64,000 nt of DNA from Nocardia colli (GTDB taxonomy: Bacteria > Actinomycetota > Actinomycetes > Mycobacteriales > Mycobacteriaceae), in NCBI RefSeq assembly GCF_008704205.1, contig NZ_VXLC01000001.1:62001-126000 (forward strand). Reading direction: 5' to 3'. The position numbers and the translations under genes are program-made. A model generated the notes under the pieces. It had not been told where the DNA came from and did no database searches. It worked only from the letters and a program-made list of their open reading frames with translations. This document shows positions 1-13,349 of this stretch, in pieces (the first letter of the stretch is position 1; each line of letters starts with the position of its first letter).

Positions 1-763
1 CGTTCTGCCAGGTCCACAGCATCGCGAGCAGGTTGTTGGGGTCGCGGTCGTCGAGGAAGAAACCTTCCCAGAAGCCGATGAGGAAGTCCTCGAGCGAGGT
101 GTAGCCGAGCTTCTCGTACTCCTTCTCCCAATAGAACGCTTGAGAGAGGCCCCAGCCCGCGTAAACCCTTGCCAGAGCGCGCAATCCGATCGTCGGCCAG
201 TTCTCGCCGTACCAGCCGCCGGCGAACGCGGAGTCGGCGGTCAGTGCCGCCTTCACGCCCTCCAGGAAGACCTTGTTGTGCACGCTCGTCCGGGACGAGC
301 CGCAGAACGGGGCGATGCGTTCGACCATCTCCGGATGGCTCACCGCCCACTGATACGTCTGGCCCGCACCCATCGACCAGCCGGTGACCAGCGCGAGCCG
401 TTCGATGCCGAAAAGCTCTGTCACCAAACGGTATTGCGCGGCCACCTGGTCGTAGACGGTGATGTCGGGGAAGCGCGCGCGATCGTAGGGCTGCAGGGTG
501 TTGCTCGGCGAACTGGACAGGCCGTTGCCGAGCATGTTCGGCACGATGATGAAATACTCGGCCGGATCCAGCGCCATACCCGCGCCGATCAACCACTCGT
601 TGTCCCAATGTCGCCCCGAATACCACGTCGGATAGACGATCGCATTGCTCTTGTCGGCATTGAGCTCGCCGTACGTGGCATACGCCAGGAAGGCGCCACG
701 CAAGGTGGCGCCATGCTGCGTGGTGAAGTCACCGAGATCGAAGATCTGGTGGTGCTCGGGCAT
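1..763 (-). CDS. Alpha/beta hydrolase of the homoserine O-acetyltransferase family (3' end beyond window)
   Basis: At least 254 residues are visible; the C-terminal part runs off the window edge. The start is ATG at 763, beginning MPEHHQIFDLGDF. An early WYSGRHWDNEWLIG-like segment is followed by a nucleophile elbow GWSMGAGQ, which fits the MetX-like branch of the alpha/beta hydrolase fold. Family members transfer acyl groups to homoserine or act as hydrolases. No Met-pathway gene is adjacent, so the generic hydrolase/acyltransferase name is safer than metX. The next gene upstream, at 935-1063, lies on the same strand. The intervening 170 bases carry an unusual AT-rich repeat that may be the promoter or an operator. 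The catalytic Asp and His would lie in the missing part. Confidence 0.75.
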   Translation of the reverse strand, partial: MPEHHQIFDLGDFTTQHGATLRGAFLAYATYGELNADKSNAIVYPTWYSGRHWDNEWLIGAGMALDPAEYFIIVPNMLGNGLSSSPSNTLQPYDRARFPDITVYDQVAAQYRLVTELFGIERLALVTGWSMGAGQTYQWAVSHPEMVERIAPFCGSSRTSVHNKVFLEGVKAALTADSAFAGGWYGENWPTIGLRALARVYAGWGLSQAFYWEKEYEKLGYTSLEDFLIGFWEGFFLDDRDPNNLLAMLWTWQN

Positions 764-846
764 GAAGCGACTCGCTTTCGCAACGGGCGGAACAGGATTC
801 AGCAGGCCGCCGCCGCGCTCACGCACCACCCACCAACCAAACCCCT

Positions 847-877
847 TCAATTGAAAATATTCTGACAGAAAATATTC
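847..877. repeat. AT-rich palindrome plus 10-bp direct repeat
   Basis: A perfect palindrome TTCAATTGAA (847-856) overlaps the first of two identical copies of GAAAATATTC (853-862 and 868-877), whose starts are 15 bp apart. This stands out in a GC-rich chromosome. It lies 84-114 bp upstream of the partial hydrolase gene on the minus strand. It could be a promoter with operator half-sites, or a nucleoid-protein (Lsr2-type) patch; the sequence alone does not decide. Confidence 0.5.
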
Positions 878-934
878 CCCCAAAAGTAAATTTCCCATCA
901 CTCTTTCGCCACTCCAGCCGATCGGCTGGGGCAC

Positions 935-1063
935 TCACCGATCGCCGTCATCGCGCACCCGCTCATCGCCCTCACTCCTGTCGCGCAGGTCGTCCCACGC
1001 CACCGAGGCGACAATGCCGACGATCAGCAGCAGTCCAAGCGCCACCGCAAGGATGTAAGCCAT
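935..1063 (-). CDS. 42-residue single-pass membrane peptide
   Basis: A small gene with ATG at 1063 and a strong Shine-Dalgarno (AAGGAGGGG) four bases upstream, which is rare here and supports expression. The peptide begins MAYILAVALGLLLIVGIVAS, a single membrane helix of about 20 residues. It is followed by a charged cytoplasmic-type tail rich in Asp, Glu and Arg that ends in DDGDR. I do not recognise a family. Its layout (N-terminal helix, acidic/basic tail) resembles many small actinobacterial membrane proteins of unknown function. It lies upstream of the partial hydrolase gene on the same strand and is divergent from the XRE regulator. Confidence 0.65.
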   Translation of the reverse strand: MAYILAVALGLLLIVGIVASVAWDDLRDRSEGDERVRDDGDR

Positions 1064-1318
1064 GCCCCTCCTTGAATCATGGTCTGGACAGAGCGGCGGG
1101 CACCGTCATGACAGCGCGTACCCGCCGCTCAGCGCTCCGGTGCAGGAGATGGACACCACCTCGGAGCCAAACGGAACGCCTACGCGCTCCGCATGTTTCG
1201 AGCAACTACGACAACGACGCTACGAGCGGTGGACGGACGCCGGAACTGCCGACGGGACACTTCGCGGGACATTTCGAATGCCTCAAAACGTCCCCCGAAT
1301 GTCCGCTACGGTGGGCAA

Positions 1319-2068
1319 ATGAGCCAGCGCCTTCGGTCGGCAATGCTGCGGGCCCAGCTCGATACAACCGAGCTGGCGACGGCTGTCGCGGTCGACGTGA
1401 AGACGGTGAACCGCTGGCTCGCCGGACGAGTGCCGCACCGGCGCACGCGCCTTGCGGTAGCGACCGTGTTGGGCGAGTCCGAAGCCAATCTGTGGCCGCA
1501 GGTCCGGCCAGATCTCAGCGCCGGGACGCCGGCCACCGCCGAGGTGGTCACCGCGTACGCCCATCGGGCTGATATCCCCCGTGACGTGTGGGTGTCGTTG
1601 CTACATAGCGCCACCGAGCAGATCGACATAGTCGGATACGCGTATCCGTTCATTCTCGAGCTGCTGCCCGACGCCGCCGACCACCTTGCCGACAAGTGCC
1701 GGCGCGGTGCGCGGATGCGTCTGGCCTTCGCCGACCCGGACTGTGCTCACGTCGCCGAACGCGACAACCTGGAACAAATGGGCGGGACTCTTCCCGGGCG
1801 AATCCGCAACGCGCTCAACATGCTTGGTCCTTTGTCCCGTGCAGCTGAATGCGCCGTAGGGCTGCACGCCACGCACCTGTACAACTCGGTCTTCTGATTC
1901 GACAAGCAGATGATAGTGACCCCATATCTCGTCCGAGCCCGCGGCTACCAGCACCCTGCACTACACCTGCGGCAACTCTCGCCTCACGGGATCTTCTCTT
2001 CGTATGCCGACCAGTTCGAACAAATCTGGGAGTCCGTAACTCCGTACTCAGGCCAGGAGCAAGCATGA
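1319..2068 (+). pseudogene. XRE-type regulator interrupted by one in-frame TGA
   Basis: ATG at 1319 lies 6 nt downstream of TACGGT (1307-1312), a -10 box, so the gene looks leaderless. The first about 70 residues form a helix-turn-helix (TTELATAVAVDVKTVNRWLAG), followed by a domain with an ADIPRDVWVSLLHSA segment. Translation stops at TGA 1895-1897 after YNSVF. The same frame stays open for another 56 codons (FDKQMIVTPYLVRARGYQHP onward, then GIFSSYADQFEQIW) to TGA 2066-2068, which overlaps the start of the NUDIX gene (ATGA). A single C-to-T change of CGA would create the stop. Either the gene is a very recent pseudogene, the base is a sequencing error, or the UGA is read through. The full-length product would be 249 residues; the truncated one is 192. 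Confidence 0.8.
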
Positions 2069-2538
2069 GCAACCGGCGCGACTACTACCGAGACCCCAAC
2101 GCACCGAGGGCAAATAGCCTGGTGCCCGGTGGTTCCGCGCTCGTTGTCGATGAGCGTGGGGCGATTTTGATGCAGCGGAGGGCCGATTCGGGGAACTGGT
2201 CGCTGCCGGGTGGGGCGATGGAGATCGGGGAGACGCTGGAGCAGTGCGTGATTCGCGAGACCAAGGAAGAGACCGGGCTCGACATCGAAATCACCGGACT
2301 GCTCGGCATTTACACCGACCCCGAGCACATCATCGCGTACTCCGATGGAGAGGTGCGGCAGCAATTCAACATCACCTACTACGGAAGGGTGATCGGGGGC
2401 GAGCTGGCGGTAAGTGACGAGTCCACCGCCGTTCGCTACCTCATGCTCGGCGAGCTCGACAACCAGCCGATCCACGACACAGTCAGGCTGCGCCTGCGAC
2501 ATCACGCCGAAGACCTGGAGCACCCGTTCCTCGGCTGA
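2065..2538 (+). CDS. NUDIX hydrolase
   Basis: 157 residues. A complete Nudix box (GX5EX7REUXEEXGU) is visible as GGAMEIGETLEQ followed by REtKEETGL, around residues 50-75. It binds Mg2+ and places the attack on a nucleoside diphosphate linked to another moiety (X). The start ATG at 2065 overlaps by four bases the stop of the full XRE reading frame, so expression was probably translationally coupled to the regulator. The premature TGA in that gene would remove the coupling. Substrate cannot be read from the sequence; possibilities include oxidised nucleotides, ADP-ribose and nucleotide sugars. XRE-NUDIX pairing suggests a small regulated housecleaning or signalling module. Confidence 0.88.
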   Translation: MSNRRDYYRDPNAPRANSLVPGGSALVVDERGAILMQRRADSGNWSLPGGAMEIGETLEQCVIRETKEETGLDIEITGLLGIYTDPEHIIAYSDGEVRQQFNITYYGRVIGGELAVSDESTAVRYLMLGELDNQPIHDTVRLRLRHHAEDLEHPFLG

Positions 2539-2581
2539 TCAGCGACCGGGCGGCACTGTCCACCCATGAATCAACGCAAAC

Positions 2582-2609
2582 GGCCCCCGCTCCGGAGGGA
2601 GCGGGGGCC
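2582..2609 (-). terminator. Terminator between rpoC and the NUDIX gene
   Basis: A 12-bp perfect stem (GGCCCCCGCTCC with its complement) closes a 4-base loop. On the minus strand it is followed by a T-containing tract (GTTTGCGTT). It lies 24 bp past the rpoC stop and 44 bp past the NUDIX stop, so it can end transcription from both converging genes. Confidence 0.8.
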
Positions 2610-2632
2610 GGATGTGCTTGCGCGGTACCGGG

Positions 2633-6586
<3,954 letters not shown>

Positions 6587-6650
6587 GTAACTTCCTTTCC
6601 CCTATTCGGGTCGAATTCGAGCAAAAAGTTCACTAGTTGGTGGAACGCGG

Positions 6651-6685
6651 GGCCGGATGTCGTTGGCAGCCAACGACATCCGGCC
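6651..6685 (-). promoter_or_regulatory. Stable hairpin in the rpoB-rpoC intergenic region
   Basis: A perfect 16-bp stem (GGCCGGATGTCGTTGG) with a 3-nt loop begins six bases after the rpoB stop. No U-tract follows directly; a short AACTTTTTGC stretch comes about 20 nt later, before the rpoC SD. It could be a partial terminator that adjusts rpoC relative to rpoB, an RNase processing site, or a 3' stabiliser. Its position inside an essential two-gene operon makes it more than an ordinary terminator. Confidence 0.75.
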
Positions 6686-6691
6686 GACCGC

Positions 6692-9600
6692 CTAGTTCGC
6701 CAGATCGTCGACGGTGGCCGCTTCGTTCCTGGACAGGTTGATGCCCAGGTTCGCCGCGGCGCGCTCCAGATCCTCGTCGTCGCCGTCGCGCATCTCGATC
6801 GCGGCGCCGTCGGAAGACAGCACCTCGACGTTAAGGCACAGCGACTGGAGTTCCTTGAGGAGCACCTTGAACGACTCCGGAATGCCCGGCTCCGGAATGT
6901 TCTCGCCCTTGACGATCGCCTCGTAAACCTTGACGCGACCGACGACATCGTCGGACTTGATCGTCAGCAGCTCCTGCAGCGTGTACGCCGCGCCGTAGGC
7001 CTGCATGGCCCAGCACTCCATTTCACCGAAGCGCTGGCCACCGAACTGGGCCTTACCGCCGAGCGGCTGCTGGGTGATCATCGAGTACGGACCGGTCGAA
7101 CGGGCGTGGATCTTGTCGTCGACCAAGTGGTGCAGCTTCAGGATGTACATGTAGCCGACCGCGACCGGGTACGGGAACGGCTCGCCGGAGCGGCCGTCGA
7201 GCAGCGTCGCCTTGCCGTTGTCGTCGACCATGCGCTCACCGTCACGGTTCGGCAGGGTCGAGGCGAGCAGACCGGTCAGCTCCTCCTCGCGGGCGCCGTC
7301 GAACACCGGGGTGGCGATGTTCGAGTCGGACGGTGCCGCCAGCATCTCCTCCGGCAGCGCCTTCGCCCAGTCGGGACGGGAACCGTCCGCGCCTACGCCG
7401 ACATCCCAGCCAGCCTTGCCGATCCACCCGAGGTGGGTCTCCAAGATCTGGCCGATGTTCATACGACGCGGCACACCGTGGGTGTTCAGGATGATGTCGA
7501 CCGGGGTGCCGTCCGGCATGAACGGCATGTCCTCGGTCGGCAGGATCTTGCCGATAACACCCTTGTTGCCGTGGCGACCGGCGAGCTTGTCGCCGTCCTG
7601 GATCTTGCGCTTCTGCGCCACGTACACGCGCACCAGCTCGTTCACACCGGGAGGCAGATCGTCGTCGTCCTCGCGCGAGAACACGCGAATGCCGATGACC
7701 TTGCCGGACTCACCGTGCGGCACCTTCAGCGAGGTGTCGCGCACTTCGCGCGCCTTCTCCCCGAAGATCGCGCGCAGCAAGCGCTCTTCCGGGGTCAGCT
7801 CGGTCTCGCCCTTCGGGGTGACCTTGCCGACCAGGATGTCGCCGTCCCGGACCTCGGCGCCGATGCGCACGATGCCCCGCTCGTCGAGGTCGGCGAGGAC
7901 CTCGTCGGAGACGTTCGGGATGTCCCGGGTGATCTCCTCGGCGCCGAGCTTGGTGTCGCGGGCGTCGATCTCGTGCTCTTCGATGTGGATCGAGGTGAGA
8001 ACGTCCTCTTCCACGAGGCGCTGCGACAGGATGATCGCGTCCTCGTAGTTGTGGCCTTCCCACGGCATGATCGCGACGAGCAGGTTCTTGCCCAGCGCCA
8101 TCTCGCCGTTCTCGGTGCACGGACCGTCGGCCAGCACCTGGCCGACCTCGACCCGCTGGCTCTCGTCCACGATCGGCCGCTGGTTCGCGCAGGTGCCCTG
8201 GTTGGAGCGGGCGAACTTGCGCATCCGGTAGCTCTTGCGGGTGCCGTCGTCGGCCATCACGGTGACGTAGTCGGCGGAGACCTCTTCGACCACGCCGGCC
8301 TTCTCGTTCACCACGACGTCACCGGCGTCGACGGCGGCGCGCAGCTCCATGCCGGTGCCCACGACGGGGGCCTCGGAACGGATCAGCGGCACGGCCTGAC
8401 GCTGCATGTTCGCACCCATGAGGGCACGGTTGGCGTCGTCGTGCTCGAGGAACGGGATCATGGCCGTCGCGACCGACACCATCTGGCGCGGCGAGACATC
8501 CATGTAGTCGACCTCGTCGGCGGCGACGAGCTCGTTTTCCTCGTTGCCCCGGCGGCAGAGCACCCGATCCTCGAGGAAGCGACCGTCGGCGTCGACCGGC
8601 GAGTTGGCCTGCGCACGAACGTGGCGGTCCTCCTCGTCGGCGGTGAGGTACTTGACCTCATCGGTGACCCGGCCGTCGACGACCTTGCGGTACGGCGTCT
8701 CGATGAAGCCGAACGGGTTGACCCGCGCGTACACCGACAGCGAACCGATCAGGCCGATGTTCGGGCCTTCCGGGGTCTCGATCGGGCACATGCGGCCGTA
8801 GTGCGAGGTGTGCACGTCGCGCACTTCCAGGCCGGCGCGCTCACGGGACAGACCACCCGGACCAAGGGCCGACAGGCGGCGCTTGTGGGTCAGACCCGAG
8901 AGCGGGTTGTTCTGGTCCATGAACTGCGACAGCTGCGAAGTTCCGAAGAACTCCTTGATCGCGGCGACCACCGGGCGGATGTTGATCAGGGTCTGCGGCG
9001 TGATCGCCTCGACGTCCTGAGTCGTCATCCGCTCGCGGACCACGCGCTCCATGCGGGACAGGCCGACCCGGATCTGGTTCTGGATCAGCTCGCCGACGGT
9101 GCGCAGGCGACGGTTACCGAAGTGGTCGATGTCGTCGACGTCGACCGGGACCTCTTCGCCGCCGGGCGCGGTCATCACACGGTCACCCGCGTGCAGGCGC
9201 ACCAGGTACTCGATCGTGGAGACGATGTCTTCCTTGGTGAGCACCGATCCGGTGACCTGCTCGCCGAGGTGGATGCCCAGCTTCTTGTTGATCTTGTAGC
9301 GACCGACGCGCGCCAGGTCGTAGCGCTTCTCCTTGAAGAACAGGTTCTCCAGCAGGGTCTGCGCGGACTCCTTGGTCGGCGGCTCGCCCGGACGCAACTT
9401 GCGGTAGATGTCCAGCAGCGCCTCGTCCTGACCGGCGGTGTTGTCCTTCTCCAGGGTCGACATCATGATCTCGGAGAAGCCGAAACGCTCGACGATCTCC
9501 TCGTTCGTCCAACCGAGCGCCTTCAGCAGCACGGTGACCGGCTGGCGACGCTTGCGGTCGATGCGGACACCAACGGTGTCGCGCTTGTCGATGTCGAACT

Positions 9601-10198
9601 CCAGCCAAGCACCACGCGACGGAATGACGCGCACGCTGTGCAGGTCCTTCTCGGTGGTCTTGTCGACGGAGTGGTCGAAGTAGACACCCGGCGAACGAAC
9701 CAGCTGCGAGACGACGACGCGCTCGGTGCCGTTGATGATGAACGTGCCCTTGTCGGTCATCATCGGGAAATCTCCCATGAAGACCGTCTGGCTCTTGATC
9801 TCACCGGTGTTGTTGTTGATGAACTCCGCGGTGACGAACAACGGCGCCGCGTAGGTCATGTCCTTGTCTTTGCACTCGTCGATCGAGGCCTTGACCTCTT
9901 CGAACCGAGGGTCAGAGAAAGACAGGGACATCGAGCCGGAGAAGTCCTCGATCGGCGAAAGCTCCTCGAGCACCTCCTCGAGTCCCCCGACTAGCCCGAC
10001 ATCGCCGCGAAGGGCGACCTTTTCACGCCATGACGGCGAACCGATCAACCATGCAAATGAGTCCGTCTGTAGATCGAGAAGTCCGGGCACCTCCAAGGGT
10101 TCACGGATCTTCGCGAAAGACACCCGCAATGGGGCTCCGGGGATTCCGGCAACTGCCTTGGTCTGGGTGGAGACTGCCAAGATGCGTCCTTCCAGCAC
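6692..10198 (-). CDS. rpoB: RNA polymerase beta subunit
   Basis: 1168 residues from GTG 10198. A TTG at 10180, six codons in, has a better SD (GGAAGGA) and is a strong alternative start. The product is the beta subunit of core RNA polymerase and the rifampicin target. In the rifampicin region (about 419-445), D428, H438 and S443 correspond to E. coli D516, H526 and S531 and are the susceptible residues. The C-terminus [11 protein letters not shown] matches mycobacterial RpoB. Some Nocardia carry a second, resistant rpoB; this copy sits next to rpoC and has the normal sequence, so it is the housekeeping gene. A likely sigma-A promoter lies about 170-200 bp upstream. Confidence 0.99.
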   Translation of the reverse strand: MLEGRILAVSTQTKAVAGIPGAPLRVSFAKIREPLEVPGLLDLQTDSFAWLIGSPSWREKVALRGDVGLVGGLEEVLEELSPIEDFSGSMSLSFSDPRFEEVKASIDECKDKDMTYAAPLFVTAEFINNNTGEIKSQTVFMGDFPMMTDKGTFIINGTERVVVSQLVRSPGVYFDHSVDKTTEKDLHSVRVIPSRGAWLEFDIDKRDTVGVRIDRKRRQPVTVLLKALGWTNEEIVERFGFSEIMMSTLEKDNTAGQDEALLDIYRKLRPGEPPTKESAQTLLENLFFKEKRYDLARVGRYKINKKLGIHLGEQVTGSVLTKEDIVSTIEYLVRLHAGDRVMTAPGGEEVPVDVDDIDHFGNRRLRTVGELIQNQIRVGLSRMERVVRERMTTQDVEAITPQTLINIRPVVAAIKEFFGTSQLSQFMDQNNPLSGLTHKRRLSALGPGGLSRERAGLEVRDVHTSHYGRMCPIETPEGPNIGLIGSLSVYARVNPFGFIETPYRKVVDGRVTDEVKYLTADEEDRHVRAQANSPVDADGRFLEDRVLCRRGNEENELVAADEVDYMDVSPRQMVSVATAMIPFLEHDDANRALMGANMQRQAVPLIRSEAPVVGTGMELRAAVDAGDVVVNEKAGVVEEVSADYVTVMADDGTRKSYRMRKFARSNQGTCANQRPIVDESQRVEVGQVLADGPCTENGEMALGKNLLVAIMPWEGHNYEDAIILSQRLVEEDVLTSIHIEEHEIDARDTKLGAEEITRDIPNVSDEVLADLDERGIVRIGAEVRDGDILVGKVTPKGETELTPEERLLRAIFGEKAREVRDTSLKVPHGESGKVIGIRVFSREDDDDLPPGVNELVRVYVAQKRKIQDGDKLAGRHGNKGVIGKILPTEDMPFMPDGTPVDIILNTHGVPRRMNIGQILETHLGWIGKAGWDVGVGADGSRPDWAKALPEEMLAAPSDSNIATPVFDGAREEELTGLLASTLPNRDGERMVDDNGKATLLDGRSGEPFPYPVAVGYMYILKLHHLVDDKIHARSTGPYSMITQQPLGGKAQFGGQRFGEMECWAMQAYGAAYTLQELLTIKSDDVVGRVKVYEAIVKGENIPEPGIPESFKVLLKELQSLCLNVEVLSSDGAAIEMRDGDDEDLERAAANLGINLSRNEAATVDDLAN

Positions 10199-10364
10199 CT
10201 CACGCGCGCCGCGTGGTGGTCCGCGACCGTCGCTTGTCTGCTACGAATTCCGCTGGTTACAACCCGAACGAAACCCGAACAGGCAACAACGGAAGTAACA
10301 CCGGAAGGTGGAACTTACGTGTGCAAATCGAGGTATGGACAGGAGGCAGCCAGCGCAACGTCCA

Positions 10365-10394
10365 ACCGTACACCAACCGTCACGGGGGTGTCAA
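10365..10394 (-). promoter_or_regulatory. Sigma-A type promoter of rpoBC
   Basis: On the minus strand, TTGACA (10389-10394) and TACGGT (10365-10370) are separated by 18 nt. Transcription would start near 10358, giving rpoB a leader of about 160 nt with no obvious leader peptide. A weaker second candidate lies upstream (TTGACG at 10531-10536, 17-nt spacer, CACGCT at 10508-10513). Two promoters upstream of rpoB would match the general picture in mycobacteria. Confidence 0.6.
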
Positions 10395-10621
10395 CCTACC
10401 ATCCGTGCGCACATTCACGTGGCTGGCGCGCCGTGTCCGAATCGCTGGCTGCGTCGAGGACGACGGGGCGTAATGGAGCCACTGTGACAGCTGCCGCTGT
10501 TGTGAATAGCGTGACGGCTCCAGCGAAACTCGTCAAGTAGGCGGCCTCGCGCATTCGCGCTCGCAAGCGCTCCCTGCGGGCCCGACCAGGGCACACTGAG
10601 ATCCCCTGGGCCGCTGCAAGA
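10395..10621. other. Gap between mce operon end and rpoB promoter
   Basis: No gene is supported here. The stretch holds the second candidate rpoB promoter. It also holds a GC-rich patch of short imperfect inverted repeats (10545-10610), including GGAGCGCTTGCGAGCG on the minus strand, which loosely resembles the 5' part of the repeat described at 52796-52994. No clean terminator for the mce operon is seen; CCAGGG/CCCTGG arms near 10575-10605 are the best candidate. Confidence 0.5.
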
Positions 10622-11341
10622 TCACTGGTCGACGATGTCGCTGGCGAGCCAGCGATCGTCCACCTTCTGCATGTGCAGCACGATCGGACCGGCGACGCTC
10701 TGCTGCGCCGCGCCGTTCTTGGTGGCACTGACCACCAGATTGACCAGCAACTCGGCCCGATCGTCGGTGAGCAAGGTCACAGCGATCGGATCAGCCTTGG
10801 CATCGGCGCTGGTCTGGGCCTGTTTTACCGCCGAGATGGTGGTGTCGGCGTACTTGTCCAGATCGGCCAGCATCTTGCCGGTGAGGACCTGTTTGGCGGT
10901 GTCGCGGTAGCTGTCGATGTTCTTCACGTCGTAGGCGTAGACGGTCTTCAACGCGTGATCGGCGGCCGCGCGCACCTCCTCGGTGGCCTTGTTGTCGACG
11001 TAGGCCTTGTTCGAGTCGTCGACGCCCGGACGGGACGCGGCGACGGCCGCGAATCCGCCGAGCAGCAGCGCGGCGATCAGCATGGCGGCGACCAGCGACC
11101 AGAACGAGCGGCCCGATTTCGGGGTCCCGGAACCGCGGGAGACCTTCTTGCGGCCGGCTGTCTTCTTCTGTTCGGGACGCTGCTCCTCCCGGGCCGGACG
11201 CGACGCGGCGGGCCGGGTGGCGCCCGGCACCCGCGGCTTGCGGGCCGGCGTGCTGCGCGGCGCGGCGGCGGCGCGGGCCGGCTGCTCGCCGGACGGGCGG
11301 CGCTTGGAGGTGACCCGGTTGATCGGCTTACGAGAGGTCAT
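10622..11341 (-). CDS. Mce-associated membrane protein
   Basis: 239 residues; ATG at 11341 with SD AGGAG. The N-terminal about 78 residues are very rich in Arg, Lys, Pro and Ala and should be cytoplasmic. A membrane helix at about 80-102 is followed by an exported domain of about 135 residues with the pattern of the Mas/Mam family. These proteins are encoded at the end of mce operons and support the Mce importer, probably by stabilising the complex; this is family knowledge. It is the last gene of the operon, 11 nt after its paralogue. Confidence 0.85.
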   Translation of the reverse strand: MTSRKPINRVTSKRRPSGEQPARAAAAPRSTPARKPRVPGATRPAASRPAREEQRPEQKKTAGRKKVSRGSGTPKSGRSFWSLVAAMLIAALLLGGFAAVAASRPGVDDSNKAYVDNKATEEVRAAADHALKTVYAYDVKNIDSYRDTAKQVLTGKMLADLDKYADTTISAVKQAQTSADAKADPIAVTLLTDDRAELLVNLVVSATKNGAAQQSVAGPIVLHMQKVDDRWLASDIVDQ

Positions 11342-11352
11342 GGCTGGTTCTC

Positions 11353-12111
11353 CTACGATCCCGGCTTGGGCGCGGCGGGCGGCTGGTCGGCGGGCGGCGC
11401 CTGCGGCGACTGGCCCTGGCCGCCGCTCAGCAGCACCGGCTGGCTCAGCGAGGAGATCTGCTCGGCCTTCCAGACGTCGCCGGTCTTGGTCACGTCGACG
11501 TTCCAGCTGTAGCGGTACTCGGCCGGCGGCTTGTCCTTGGCCAGCTCGGTCACCTGCAGCACGACCAACGCGGACGCCTTGTCCTTCTCGCTGTTCAGCG
11601 TGGTGAGCGCGGAGCCGAGCACCTTCGACGTCATGCCCGTGCCGGTCTGCTTGGCCAGCGTCTCGGCCTGGTCCTTGTTCTTGTTCGCCGAGTCGAGCAG
11701 CGCGCCGGTCATCGAGGAGCGGGCCAGCGCGAGCGAGCCGGGGACGTCGTCGAGGTTCATCGAGGTCATGTTGAGCGCGGCCTGGCGGGCGGCGTCGAGC
11801 GCGGTGTCGCGGGCATCGGCGCGCGGGGCGTCGCTGACCGCCGAGCGGACCCAGCCGGTACCGAACCAGATCGCCGCGACCAGGGCGACGACGAGCAGGC
11901 CCGCCGAGCCGACCAGCGCGACCGTGCGGACGAGCCCGCTGCGGTCCGAGCCGGGTGCCTCGACCGCGCGGTCGGCCGGAGCGTCAGCAACCACGTCGGA
12001 GGCCGCCACGCCGTCTGCGGGGTCCGGTGATTCCTGCGGCTCGGTCGAATCGAGCTGCTTGGTCAAATCTGAGGTCACGCCAGACACCCTAACGTCGTCG
12101 TTCCTGGTCAC
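11353..12111 (-). CDS. Mce-associated membrane protein
   Basis: 252 residues, starting with GTG at 12111 in a GTGA overlap with mceF, so the two are translationally coupled. An acidic cytoplasmic N-terminus (about 60 residues) precedes a single membrane helix (about 63-85). The extracytoplasmic domain has the same fold pattern as the following gene, and a Pro/Gln/Ala-rich tail ends the protein. It is probably an accessory component of the Mce lipid importer. The two adjacent paralogues share the layout but little sequence, as usual for Mas pairs. Confidence 0.85.
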   Translation of the reverse strand: MTRNDDVRVSGVTSDLTKQLDSTEPQESPDPADGVAASDVVADAPADRAVEAPGSDRSGLVRTVALVGSAGLLVVALVAAIWFGTGWVRSAVSDAPRADARDTALDAARQAALNMTSMNLDDVPGSLALARSSMTGALLDSANKNKDQAETLAKQTGTGMTSKVLGSALTTLNSEKDKASALVVLQVTELAKDKPPAEYRYSWNVDVTKTGDVWKAEQISSLSQPVLLSGGQGQSPQAPPADQPPAAPKPGS

Positions 12112-13349
12112 CGCTTCGGCGTAACTCCCATCAGGGTTGCCATCTGCACGGCGATCGGATTCAGGTTCAATCGATCCGGATCGGTCTTGGGGTTGGAATC
12201 CCAGGGCTGCACGACATTCGGATCGGCCAGTTCGGCCTTCGCACCGCCGCGCACCGTGGTCGGGTTACCTTGCGGCACAGTGCACTTCGCGTCCTTGTTG
12301 AACGGGAACTCGTCGCGGGTGTCGTCGAAATCCGGATTCTGCGCCTTCATCTGCTCGAGGATCCGCTGCGTTCCCTCGTAGCCGACGGTACAGGCCGGCG
12401 GATTGTTGGCCTCCAGCACGAGACCGAAGTGCGTGGTGCCGTCGCCCGGGGCGGTGGACGAGCCGCCGATGGACAACTGCGGCAGGAACTGCAGCAGCGG
12501 GCGGATCGCGTAGAACTTCGGCGAGATGGCCAGCAGCAGCTGGCGCAGGTTGCCGAGGTCCTGGGTGAGCGCGCCGCCGCTCTCGTGCAGCAGCGCGTCG
12601 ATCTGCTGGCCCGCGTCGTTGCCGGTGCCGATCAGCCTGCGGATGTCCGGGTCGCTGGAGCGCAGCTGCGCGGTGAGCTTGTCCAGGCCGTCGCTGAACT
12701 CGCGGATGGCGCCGGACTGCTCGGCCTGGGTGCCGAGCGCGATCTTGCTGTCCCGGATCAGCTGCAGGGTCTGCGGCAGCGTCTCGTTGAACGTGGTGGT
12801 GAACTTGTTCAGCGAATCGACGAAGACCTGCAGGTCGTCGCCCTTGCCGTCGAATGCCTTGCCGAGCTCGCGCACGGTGGTGTTCAGCGCCGCGAGATCG
12901 ACCGAGCGGGTGAAGGTGTCGACGCTGGCGACCAGCTGCTCCACCGGCACCGGCGTGGTCGCCGAGGTGATCACCGAACCGTCTTTCAGGTACGGCGAGC
13001 CGTCGCGGTCCGGCTGCAGGTCGACGTATTGCTCGCCGATCGCGGAACGGTTGGCCACCACGGCCTTCGCGCTCGCCGGAATCTTCGGCGAGCTCGAATC
13101 GACGATCAGGTGCAGCACCACGCCGTCGCCGGTGAGTTCCAGCTCGCCGACCCGGCCGACCGGCACGCCGCGGTAGGTCACCTCGGCGCCCTTGTAGATG
13201 CCGCCGGTCTGCGCGGCCTGCACCTTCACCTCGTACTGACCGAGGCCGACCATGTGATCGAGCCGAATGTACTTGGCACCGACAAAAACAACGCCGACCA
13301 CCGCGACGATCACGAACGCGATCAATTGCCAACGGACCAACTTGGTCAT
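12108..13349 (-). CDS. mceF: MCE family protein F
   Basis: 413 residues; ATG at 13349 overlaps the mceE stop (ATGA). A single N-terminal membrane helix (about 9-26) precedes the MCE domain (residues about 35-115: YEVKVQAAQTGGIYKGAEVTYRGVPVGRV). A long helical region follows that in Mce proteins forms the tube spanning the periplasm. The C-terminal about 100 residues are less ordered and contain two cysteines (PPACTVGYEG, DAKCTVPQG) that could form a disulfide. Being last of the six MCE genes identifies it as F. The six subunits form a hetero-hexamer that passes lipids to the YrbE permeases. Confidence 0.93.
   Translation of the reverse strand: MTKLVRWQLIAFVIVAVVGVVFVGAKYIRLDHMVGLGQYEVKVQAAQTGGIYKGAEVTYRGVPVGRVGELELTGDGVVLHLIVDSSSPKIPASAKAVVANRSAIGEQYVDLQPDRDGSPYLKDGSVITSATTPVPVEQLVASVDTFTRSVDLAALNTTVRELGKAFDGKGDDLQVFVDSLNKFTTTFNETLPQTLQLIRDSKIALGTQAEQSGAIREFSDGLDKLTAQLRSSDPDIRRLIGTGNDAGQQIDALLHESGGALTQDLGNLRQLLLAISPKFYAIRPLLQFLPQLSIGGSSTAPGDGTTHFGLVLEANNPPACTVGYEGTQRILEQMKAQNPDFDDTRDEFPFNKDAKCTVPQGNPTTVRGGAKAELADPNVVQPWDSNPKTDPDRLNLNPIAVQMATLMGVTPKR

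Noticed and set aside
7106..9994. Plus-strand open frame of about 960 codons opposite rpoB
   Set aside because: Same antisense artefact as at rpoC; no motif or start signal.
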